DNA from: Verrucomicrobiota bacterium
GTDB taxonomy: Bacteria > Verrucomicrobiota > Verrucomicrobiia > Chthoniobacterales > SZAS-18
Direction of reading: 5' to 3'
NCBI GenBank assembly: GCA_019241085.1
Contig: JAFAXH010000111.1
Location: 1 to 33,623, forward strand
Length of the DNA: 33,623 nt
The notes beneath the pieces are model-generated. The model saw nothing but the letters and a program-made list of their open reading frames with translations, was not told where the DNA came from and did no database searches. A program made the translations under genes and the position numbers. Positions within the stretch are counted from its first letter, which is position 1. The number at the start of each line of letters is the position of its first letter. Of the stretch, positions 25,297-31,942 are shown piece by piece.

Positions 25297-27102
25297 ATGA
25301 ACGACGCTGACGAGGCTGCCGCCCAGCCAGTAACTCCATCGTCCTCTCCCCGGCTCGCGGAACAGCGCTTCCAAGGTGTCGGCGTGTCGCCCGGTCTGGC
25401 GCGCGGGCCGGTGTTCCTGTTGCGCCGCGATGACGAGTCGGTGCCGGATTATCCCATCCGCGCCGAAGATGTGCCGAGCGAGGTCGCGCGGTTCGAAGCG
25501 GCGCTGGTGACGACGCGGGTGCAGATCCTGGAAATGCAGTCCAAGATCGCCGACGCCATCGGCGCGAAGGACGCCGGCATTTTCGACGCGCACCTGCTCG
25601 TCGTCGAGGATCGCGCGATCATCGACGAAGTGCAGCGCAAGCTCGCGCACGAGTTGCGCAACGTGGAGAGCATTTACCGCGACGTGGCCAACCGCTACGC
25701 GGACACGCTCAGCCGCATCGACGACCCGTATTTGCGCGAACGCGCGCTCGACATTCAGGACGTGACGCGCCGGGTGCTGATGAACCTCGTCGGCCGCGGC
25801 CACATCGGCCCGCGCGGCCTCGATTATCCGCACATCCTCGTCGCGCACAACGTGACGCCGAGCGACACCGCGCAGCTCAACCGCCAGCTCGTGCTCGGCT
25901 TTGCCACCGAGATCGGCAGCAGCACCGCGCACTCGGCCATCATGGCGCGCAGCCTGAACATCCCGGCCCTCGTCGGCTTGCACGATGCGCTCACGCTCTT
26001 GCAGACCGGCGACCAAGTGTTGCTCGACGGCTACCACGGGCTGCTGGTGGTCAACCCGAGCGAGCAAACCCTGCGTGAATACGAGGAACTCGCCCGCCAC
26101 AAAGCCCGCCTCGAAGCCGGCCTCGTCGAGCTGCGCGAGACCGCCAGCAACACGCGCGATGGCCGCCACATCGTGCTCAGCGCCAACATCGAGCTGCCCG
26201 ACGACGTGCCGGCCGTCAAAGCCAGCGGCGCCGAGGGCATCGGCCTGTATCGCACCGAGTTTTTTTATTTAAACAAAAGCGAACTGCCCAGCGAGGAGGA
26301 GCAATACGAGAATTACCGCCGCGTCGCCAGCGACGTGCTGCCGCACCCGGTCATCATCCGCACGCTCGATCTCGGCGGCGACAAGTTCATGAGCAGCCTG
26401 CACCTGCCGGCGGAGTTAAATCCATTCCTCGGCTGGCGGGCCATCCGTTTCTGTCTGGAGCGGATCGATATTTTCAAGGTCCAGCTCCGCGCGATCCTGC
26501 GCGCCAGCGCGCTCGGCAACGTGAAGATGATGTATCCGCTCATCAGCGGGCTGGGCGAGGTGCGGTCGGCCAACGCGTTGCTGGAAGAGTGCAAAGCCGA
26601 GTTGCGCGCGGAAGGCCGGGAGTTCGATGACAACATGGAAGTCGGCGTGATGATCGAGGTGCCCAGCGCCGCGATTTGCGCGCCGCACATCGCGCGCGAG
26701 GTCGCGTTTTTTTCCATCGGCACGAACGATCTCATCCAATACACCGTCGCCGTCGATCGGGTGAACGAACGCATCGCGCACCTCTACGAGCCGACGCACC
26801 CGGCGATCATTCGATTGATCAAAATGGTCGTGGACGCCTCGCACGCCGCCGGCATCTGGACGGGCGTGTGCGGCGAGATGGCCGGCGACATCGCGCTGAC
26901 GCCGCTGCTGCTCGGCCTCGGCATCGACGAACTCAGCGCCGGCGCGTCCCTGGTGCCGCGCGTCAAGCGCGCCGTGCAAAGCGTGGAATTGAGCGTCTGC
27001 CAATCGCTGGCCGAGCGGGTGTTGGAAATGGACGCACCCGACGCCATCCTCGCCGAGTGCGAGAGCACCGCGCGGGAGTTTTATCCTGATCTGCTAGGGT
27101 GA
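25297..27102 (+). CDS. ptsI: Phosphoenolpyruvate-protein phosphotransferase (enzyme I)
   Basis: A 601-residue full-length enzyme I that passes phosphate from phosphoenolpyruvate to HPr. The phosphohistidine is His212 in GSSTAHSAIMARSLNIPALV. The PEP-binding half has YRTEFFYL, MIEVPSAA, SIGTNDLIQYTVAVDR and the active-site Cys525 in GVCGEMAGD. No sugar-specific enzyme II gene is in the window, so the hprK-ptsH-ptsI set may be regulatory. The stop codon directly abuts an inverted-repeat element. Confidence 0.96.
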   Translation: MNDADEAAAQPVTPSSSPRLAEQRFQGVGVSPGLARGPVFLLRRDDESVPDYPIRAEDVPSEVARFEAALVTTRVQILEMQSKIADAIGAKDAGIFDAHLLVVEDRAIIDEVQRKLAHELRNVESIYRDVANRYADTLSRIDDPYLRERALDIQDVTRRVLMNLVGRGHIGPRGLDYPHILVAHNVTPSDTAQLNRQLVLGFATEIGSSTAHSAIMARSLNIPALVGLHDALTLLQTGDQVLLDGYHGLLVVNPSEQTLREYEELARHKARLEAGLVELRETASNTRDGRHIVLSANIELPDDVPAVKASGAEGIGLYRTEFFYLNKSELPSEEEQYENYRRVASDVLPHPVIIRTLDLGGDKFMSSLHLPAELNPFLGWRAIRFCLERIDIFKVQLRAILRASALGNVKMMYPLISGLGEVRSANALLEECKAELRAEGREFDDNMEVGVMIEVPSAAICAPHIAREVAFFSIGTNDLIQYTVAVDRVNERIAHLYEPTHPAIIRLIKMVVDASHAAGIWTGVCGEMAGDIALTPLLLGLGIDELSAGASLVPRVKRAVQSVELSVCQSLAERVLEMDAPDAILAECESTAREFYPDLLG

Positions 27103-27190
27103 ACCCGGCTGCGCCGGGAAGCTCTAAATCCCAAGTTCTAAGCTCGAAACAAGCGCAAGGACCAAAGTTCAAATGTCGTTGTAGAAAATT

Positions 27191-27586
27191 GTGTCCGCAA
27201 AGGAGGCGCCAGAATCTTGGAAGGTTTCCGCGGAAGAACAGCGGATGCGGTTTGACCTTGAGGAGCGGACGTTTTGTTTTGCCAGAGATACCCGGACGTT
27301 TGTGCGCGCTTTGCCAAGAACGTTGGCCAATGTGCAAGACGCGCGGCAGCTCATTCGCTCGTCAGGATCAGTTGGCGCCAATTACATCGAAGCCTGTGAA
27401 GCGCTGAGCAAAAAAGATTTGGCCATGCGGATGAAAATCTGTCGCAAAGAAGCCAAGGAAACCCATTACTGGTTGCGTTTGCTTTACCTTGATCCCGATC
27501 CCGCCTTGGAAGCTACTCGACAAAAACTGTTACGAGAAGCGCATGAACTCACGAGTATCTTCGGTTCTATCGTGAGCAAATACTGA
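27191..27586 (+). CDS. Four-helix-bundle protein of the 23S rRNA-intervening-sequence (S23/IVP) family
   Basis: A 131-residue helical protein. The conserved core is FDLEERTFCFARDTRTFVRA, then LIRSSGSVGANYIEA, LSKKDLAMRMKICRKEAKET and HYWLRLL, a close fit to the family pattern. The biochemical role is not established; the fold resembles the Avd accessory protein of diversity-generating retroelements, but no reverse transcriptase is nearby. The GTG at 27191 is used; the ATG at 27245 is a plausible alternative. It lies inside the inverted-repeat unit, so it is likely horizontally moved. Confidence 0.88.
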   Translation: MSAKEAPESWKVSAEEQRMRFDLEERTFCFARDTRTFVRALPRTLANVQDARQLIRSSGSVGANYIEACEALSKKDLAMRMKICRKEAKETHYWLRLLYLDPDPALEATRQKLLREAHELTSIFGSIVSKY

Positions 27587-27601
27587 CGGATAAAAGAAGA
27601 C

Positions 27602-27769
27602 ATGATGAATGGTATTTTAGCCAAAGCACGCTACAAGGCTTCGAAAGGCTCCTCATGCGCTTTGTGCAAGCCCAACAAGCACGGTTGGGAGGATAAGAAG
27701 AAACACCGCGACGTGCGGCTTGCGATAAAACACGGACAGGAACTGCGCGAGCGCAATGAAAACGTCTAA
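27602..27769 (+). CDS. Small basic protein with a CxxC motif
   Basis: A 55-residue ORF 15 bases after the four-helix-bundle gene, inside the same unit. It is rich in Lys, Arg and His, with GSSCALCKPNKHGWEDKKK as its central motif. One CxxC plus nearby His suggests a half zinc-knuckle or nucleic-acid contact. I recall similar CxxCKP-x-K-x-x-W small proteins in other bacteria as uncharacterised. The stop lies 5 bases before the right repeat arm. Function unknown. Confidence 0.65.
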   Translation: MMNGILAKARYKASKGSSCALCKPNKHGWEDKKKHRDVRLAIKHGQELRERNENV

Positions 27770-27847
27770 CCGATTTTGAACTTTGGCCCTTGCGCTTGTT
27801 TCGAGCTTAGAACTTGGGATTTAGAGCTTCCCGGCGGCCCCGCCGGG

Positions 27848-28309
27848 TTATCCTTCGATCTCAAACCCGCCTTCTTCCATTTTCTTGAGCACGTCGCTCA
27901 TGTCATCGACCTCGTCCCACACGTCGCGACTGATGTAGATCGGGGCTTTTTGCTGGATCGCCAGCGCGATGGAGTCGCTCGGGCGCGCGTCGATCTCGAT
28001 GATCTTGCGCTGTTGCAACTCGTTTTCCGCGCTGATGATGAGCCGCGCGAAATACGTCGCGTTCTTTAATTCGTTGATGATGATGCGCTCGACCTTTGCG
28101 CCGACCGCCGTCATCAAGTGCGCCATGAGATCGTGCGTCATCGGCCGCTCCTTGGGCAGCTCGCGCATGAACATCGTGATCGCCGTGCCCACCATCTGGT
28201 CCACGTAGATCGTGAACGTTTTCTCCTTGTTGCCCAGAAACACGGCCCAGCCTTCCTTCGTCGGCAACACGGCGCGCACTTGGGCTTGAACCACGGTTTT
28301 GCTGCTCAT
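27848..28309 (-). CDS. Bifunctional nuclease family (DUF151) protein
   Basis: A 153-residue protein matching the DUF151/BFN fold: VFLGNKEKTFTIYVDQMVGT, TAVGAKVERIIINELKNATY, FARLIISAENE and EIDARPSDSIALAIQQKAPI. Family members have reported RNase and DNase activity. The C-terminal helix (DVLKKMEEGGFEIEG) is close to where UVR-like tails begin in longer members. It converges on ptsI across the inverted-repeat unit. The 153 bases between it and panB hold no gene. Confidence 0.93.
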   Translation of the reverse strand: MSSKTVVQAQVRAVLPTKEGWAVFLGNKEKTFTIYVDQMVGTAITMFMRELPKERPMTHDLMAHLMTAVGAKVERIIINELKNATYFARLIISAENELQQRKIIEIDARPSDSIALAIQQKAPIYISRDVWDEVDDMSDVLKKMEEGGFEIEG

Positions 28310-28462
28310 AAAAAGGGGGCGCTAAAAACGAGACAACCTCTGAGCCTATTCGCGGGGTCGGTGGAAAACAAGCCCCGAGCCGACGCCGCGCGGTCGAGCG
28401 CGGACACGCCGGGCGCGCGGCCAGCTTGCCGGGCGAAACGTAGGTCTTGGCCGCAGCAGGAA

Positions 28463-29257
28463 TTACGTGCCGTCAACGCGCCCATCGGGCCGGGGCGTCT
28501 CGCCTCGCACTTGGGCAATATAAGACGCCGCTGCCGCGCGAATCTCCGCGCCGACCTCCGCTTGGGCGGTCACGAACTTCGGCCGAAACCACGGGAACAA
28601 ACCGACCAGATCGTGCAACACCAGAATCTGCCCGTCGCAAGCCGTGCCCGCGCCGATGCCAATCGTCGGGATCGCCAGCGCCGCCGTGATGTCCCGCGCC
28701 GCGGCCGGCGTCGCCAGCTCGATGACCACGCCAAATGCGCCTGCCGCCTCCACCGCGCGCGCGTCTGCGAGCAACGCCCGCGCGCCTTCCTCCGAGCGGC
28801 CTTTGATTTTGTAGCCGCCTTCCTCGCGCACCGATTGCGGGAGCATCCCAATGTGCGCGAGGAGCGGAATATCCGCCGCGGTGATCGCCGCGATTTGCGC
28901 TTGCGCCCGCACGCCGCCTTCCAGCTTCACCGCGTGCGCGCCCGCCTCCACTAGGCGCCGCGCGTTGCGCACAGCGTCGGCAGGGTTTTCATAAGACCGC
29001 GCCGGCAGGTCCGCCACGAGCAACGCGCGCTCCACACCGCGCGCCGCCGCCCGCGTGTGGTGCAGCATGTCGTCCATCGTCACCTCGACCGTGTCCGGCA
29101 ATCCGAGCACGACCATGCCAAGCGAATCGCCGACGAGGATGAGGTCGATGCCGCTTTCATCCACCAGCTTTGCCGTCGGATAATCGTAGGCGGTCAACGC
29201 CGCGATTTTGCGGCCCTGCGCTTTGGCGGTGCGGATGCGTTCGAGAGCCGGGTTCAC
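28463..29257 (-). CDS. panB: 3-methyl-2-oxobutanoate hydroxymethyltransferase
   Basis: A 264-residue full-length protein that makes ketopantoate, the first step of pantothenate synthesis. Family sequences: ALTAYDYPTAKLVDESGIDL, LVGDSLGMVVLG, DDMLHHTRAAARG, AVKLEGG, PLLAHIGMLPQSV, the catalytic Glu in VIELATPA, and TIGIGAGTACDGQILVLHDL. No panC is nearby. Confidence 0.97.
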   Translation of the reverse strand: MNPALERIRTAKAQGRKIAALTAYDYPTAKLVDESGIDLILVGDSLGMVVLGLPDTVEVTMDDMLHHTRAAARGVERALLVADLPARSYENPADAVRNARRLVEAGAHAVKLEGGVRAQAQIAAITAADIPLLAHIGMLPQSVREEGGYKIKGRSEEGARALLADARAVEAAGAFGVVIELATPAAARDITAALAIPTIGIGAGTACDGQILVLHDLVGLFPWFRPKFVTAQAEVGAEIRAAAASYIAQVRGETPRPDGRVDGT

Positions 29258-29327
29258 GAGGGAAGGGAAGCAGGCAAAGTATCGCGCAACTCCGAAGCGG
29301 CGGTCGCGTCAAAGTCACGTCATTCAT

Positions 29328-29543
29328 GGTAGTGGCTCAATTTGAAAAAACGCGGTTGAGGTTCCGCGGGTAGGGCGGGCATCTTGCCTGCCGCGCCGGG
29401 CGTCCTCGCCCGGTGCAGCGAAATGCGAAGACGTGATCTCTTGCGCTACGGTTGTGTGTTCCGCAAGATGCGGCACACGGCAGGCAAGATGCCCGCCCTA
29501 CCCACGGAACATCGCAACCAAAAAATCAAACCGAGCCACTACC
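29328..29543. repeat. 216-bp palindromic MITE-like element
   Basis: The ends GGTAGTGGCTCAATTTG and CAAACCGAGCCACTACC are inverted repeats. The symmetry runs about 65 bases inward on each side, including GGGTAGGGCGGGCATCTTGC and its exact inverse, leaving a central loop of roughly 85 bases. It carries no gene. A clear target-site duplication is not visible. The left end matches the start of the element at 2353. Confidence 0.8.
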
Positions 29544-29582
29544 CCGCCCGTCCGCACCGCGGCGCGAGAAAATTTCGTCCGT

Positions 29583-30818
29583 TCACGGCTTCGTTTCCAA
29601 CATATCCACGGCCGTGAGCAGATCGACCGCTCGCTGGAGCGCGCCGTCGCGCGGACGTGGGCGCGGCGGCGGCAAACCCTCGCGCCGTCGCGCCTGCGCG
29701 TCGCGCGCGGCATCCAGTTCCGGATTCAACCCAGCCACCAGCGCCGCCTCGTTGAAGTGCGGCCGTTCGACCTCGAACACGAATTGCCCCACCGGCGCCA
29801 CCGGCGGGCCGTTGTTGGGCGACGCGGCGGGCGGCGGCGCGTTGCTCGCGCGGAACATCGCGATTTTCTCCGCCCGCTCCGTCACCGCCGGCAGGTCGGG
29901 CTTTACGCCGCCAGGGAAAATGCTCGCGTTGTTGGCGGCCAGCACGATCTGCGCGACGGCCACCCGCAAGAGCGCGCCCGCGTTGCCGCCGAGCGCGAAA
30001 TCGGCATACGCCACTGCCTCACCCGCCGTCGGTCCGCCGACGATCAACGCGCGCTTTTCCGCCTGCAACACGCCGGCGGCCACCTCCGCCGCGCCGGCCG
30101 TGTCGCCATCGGTGACGACCACCAGCCGGCCCGTGAAAAGCGGGTCGGCATTCGTGGTGAAAAGCTGGTCCTGCCCACCGCCGCCGGTCGGTTTTTTCAA
30201 CGTGAACAGCGGCCGGCCTTTCGCCAGAAATTTCCGCGCGACCTCCGCCGCCAGTTCGTAATCGCCGCCGCCGTTGACGTTCACCGCGCTCGTCGCGCGC
30301 AGGTCGAGAATCACTGCGGGCAGCTTGGCCGAAACGCAGTCGCGCAACGCTTTTTCCAAGTCGCCCAGGTGCGCGCGCGTCAGCTCGCCCACGCGGGCGT
30401 AGCCGATGTGATTTGGAAAAATCTCCGTGCGAAATTCCCCCGGCACTTCCTCGCGCGCCGCAGCCCCACCAGCCGCCGGCGCGGATGGAGCGTGCGCCGG
30501 CAGCAGGAAAGCGCCGTTTTCCAACCGGCCGAGCAGCCCGCCGAGCGTGGCGCGCGCGACGGCGCGTTCGTCGGTGTCGGCGGGATTGACGTAATTGCCG
30601 CGCAGCAGCCGCAACGCCTCCTGCATTTCGTCCAAGCCGAGGCCATCCACGAGCGCGCGTTGCTCGGCGGCATTCGGCGGGTGCGTCGTTGCGGACGCAG
30701 ACGTTGGCGGAGGCGCGGCGGCGGATTGTCCAAAGGTCGGCACAACGGCGGCGGCAGCGAGCGCCGCGAAAGCGGAGAGACAAAGGCGGAAGGAGTAAGG
30801 CGGAGGGCGGAAGGACAC
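29583..30818 (-). CDS. Exported S41 (tail-specific protease)-like protein lacking catalytic residues
   Basis: A 411-residue protein from a GTG start, chosen because it gives a signal peptide (YSFRLCLSAFAALAAAAVVP); the open frame continues to 30905 without protein-like sequence. The C-terminal half follows the S41 fold: NHIGYARVGELTRAHLGDLE, LPAVILDLRAT, LVVVTDGDTAGAAEVAAGVL, ALIVGGPTAGEA and GVKPDL. In active S41 enzymes the serine motif reads like SASAxE and a Lys follows in GxTxGKG; here these read TAGAAE and GPTAGEA. It is therefore probably a non-proteolytic binding or scaffold protein in the periplasm. Confidence 0.82.
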   Translation of the reverse strand: MSFRPPPYSFRLCLSAFAALAAAAVVPTFGQSAAAPPPTSASATTHPPNAAEQRALVDGLGLDEMQEALRLLRGNYVNPADTDERAVARATLGGLLGRLENGAFLLPAHAPSAPAAGGAAAREEVPGEFRTEIFPNHIGYARVGELTRAHLGDLEKALRDCVSAKLPAVILDLRATSAVNVNGGGDYELAAEVARKFLAKGRPLFTLKKPTGGGGQDQLFTTNADPLFTGRLVVVTDGDTAGAAEVAAGVLQAEKRALIVGGPTAGEAVAYADFALGGNAGALLRVAVAQIVLAANNASIFPGGVKPDLPAVTERAEKIAMFRASNAPPPAASPNNGPPVAPVGQFVFEVERPHFNEAALVAGLNPELDAARDAQARRREGLPPPRPRPRDGALQRAVDLLTAVDMLETKP

Positions 30819-30943
30819 GTCCCAATGTCGGCTAAAAATAACGCGCTGGCAAAATGCCGGTGAAATTCCGCCTTCTACCTTGCAAGGGACGGTTTTATCC
30901 CGCAAAAATGCAGGCTACTAGCTGCTCGGCGGTGCTACGCGCT

Positions 30944-31561
30944 ATGTGTGATTACGACCTCCAACCCACGATTGCGTTGTTCGAGCGTTATCTTACGTTG
31001 GCGCGCCAGAAGCGCCCAACAGAGATTCATGCGCTGCTAGGGGCCGAGGCGCTTGAGCGGCTCGATCAATTGCGTTTTCTTCTGTCGCGAGTTACCGCGA
31101 TTCAGCATCACGTTCTCAACGGTCGTCCTCTTTCGACAACAGACTTTTTCCTCCCTATCGAGGCTTGCCCCGCTTCCTCGGATACCGGCCAAGCCATCCG
31201 CGACGCATTTTTCCACGTCCAGCTTTATACGGAGTCTTTCTACTATCTCGCATTTCGTTTCCGGCAGATTCTTACTACTCAGAGTAGGATCACTGGCGGT
31301 CACCCACTTCCGCTACTCCACAGCTTTGAGTGCTTCGGCGTGCGTGACGTGCGCAACCATCTCTTGGAACATCCTGAAGGGCGCACGAGTCAGAAATTCT
31401 CGCAGGACCATTCTCTCGGTGGCTCGGACGGTCCTCAACTCAAGCTTGACTCTACCCCGTCAGCGCATACAGATCGCGGTCTATTCGTCAATGCCGCCGA
31501 GTTCAATCGGCAACTCCACGCCACACTTTCCCATGCAATCGCAACGCTTGAATCCGAATGA
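30944..31561 (+). CDS. Integron-cassette protein of unknown function with an HEPN-like motif
   Basis: A 205-residue, mainly helical protein ending 7 bases before the attC site, the usual position of a cassette gene. The start is uncertain: ATG 30944 is used, ATG 30908 and ATG 30854 are in frame. A helix FFHVQLYTESFYYLAFRF is followed by DVRNHLLEHPEG, where R137-N-x3-E-H143 fits the Rx4-6H motif of HEPN RNase domains. The C-terminal part is Ser/Thr/His-rich. Base composition is less G+C-rich than in the upstream chromosome. HEPN assignment is a motif-level inference. Confidence 0.6.
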   Translation: MCDYDLQPTIALFERYLTLARQKRPTEIHALLGAEALERLDQLRFLLSRVTAIQHHVLNGRPLSTTDFFLPIEACPASSDTGQAIRDAFFHVQLYTESFYYLAFRFRQILTTQSRITGGHPLPLLHSFECFGVRDVRNHLLEHPEGRTSQKFSQDHSLGGSDGPQLKLDSTPSAHTDRGLFVNAAEFNRQLHATLSHAIATLESE

Positions 31562-31568
31562 CCGCACC

Positions 31569-31670
31569 GCCTAACCACGCGCTCCAGCGAACAGGCCATG
31601 GCGGCACGTCTCTCCTGCTTGTTTTGCTTTGCTTCGCCATAGCCTGTCGCTGAGCTTGGAGACGTTAGGC
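31569..31670 (+). other. attC: Integron attC recombination site
   Basis: R'' GCCTAAC (31569-31575) and R' GTTAGGC (31664-31670) are exact complements matching the RYYYAAC/GTTRRRY consensus. After short unpaired spacers (5 and 8 bases), 31581-31603 pairs with 31635-31655 as GCTC(C)AGCG(A)ACAGGCCATGGCG, with two extrahelical bases and one mismatch. One extra base falls in L'', as expected for attC. A 31-base apical region remains. Recombination would fall between G31664 and T31665. No integrase gene is in the window. Confidence 0.88.
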
Positions 31671-31673
31671 CGC

Positions 31674-31724
31674 ATGAGCCGCTCGATTTTTTCAGCCGAA
31701 AACTTACACAACAAGCAATCATGA
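31674..31724 (+). CDS. Possible 16-residue leader ORF before the RiPP precursor
   Basis: ATG at 31674, 4 bases after attC, opens a short frame (MSRSIFSAENLHNKQS) whose TGA overlaps the precursor ATG as ATGA. No clear ribosome-binding site is seen. It might couple ribosome entry to the precursor gene in a promoter-poor cassette, or be chance. Confidence 0.3.
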   Translation: MSRSIFSAENLHNKQS

Positions 31725-31942
31725 ACACTACATCCACACAACCACTCGTCGTTGACCTTTGCTCTAAGAATTGTCCGTTCCCACCCGCTGACTGGAACGG
31801 AGCCTACAACCATCAACTCGAGCGGTGGGACGGCTCCGTTTATGGCGGCCCAAATACCGAAACATACACTACATGTGGCACGACCGGCGGCAAGGATCAG
31901 GACTACGACGATGACGACGTGAACAAGCTCCTTTGCGATTAG
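31721..31942 (+). CDS. Candidate graspetide (omega-ester/amide RiPP) precursor peptide
   Basis: A 73-residue peptide directly upstream of an ATP-grasp ligase gene and overlapping its start. Residues 1-44 look like a leader, with Cys14/Cys18 and the PFPPADWNG region. Residues 46-66 are the likely core: Thr46, Thr48, Thr50-Thr51, Thr54-Thr55, then GGKDQDYDDDD with Lys58 and Asp59/61/63-66. Hydroxyl or lysine side chains beside acidic residues are what ATP-grasp enzymes of the MvdC/MvdD type link into macrolactones and lactams. Cys52 and Cys72 could add a disulfide. No known core consensus (for example the microviridin TxKYPSD) is present. Ring pattern and product are unknown. Confidence 0.78.
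   Translation: MNTTSTQPLVVDLCSKNCPFPPADWNGAYNHQLERWDGSVYGGPNTETYTTCGTTGGKDQDYDDDDVNKLLCD

Larger units (their letters stand above)
27103..27847. mobile_element. Unit bounded by 61-bp inverted repeats carrying a four-helix-bundle gene
   Basis: Arms 27113-27173 and 27775-27835 (inner core AAATCCCAAGTTCTAAGCTC and its complement) are reverse complements with a single difference. Outside them, further G+C-rich inverted sequence (ACCCGGC...GCCGGG) extends the symmetry to 27103 and 27847. The unit fills exactly the gap between two convergent stop codons, ptsI (27100-27102) and the nuclease gene (27848-27850). It encodes a four-helix-bundle protein and a 55-residue protein but no transposase. I infer a non-autonomous mobile or repeat-associated unit. 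Confidence 0.7.

Noticed and set aside
27103-27847. A diversity-generating retroelement
   Set aside because: The four-helix bundle recalls the Avd accessory protein, but there is no reverse transcriptase, template repeat or variable repeat.
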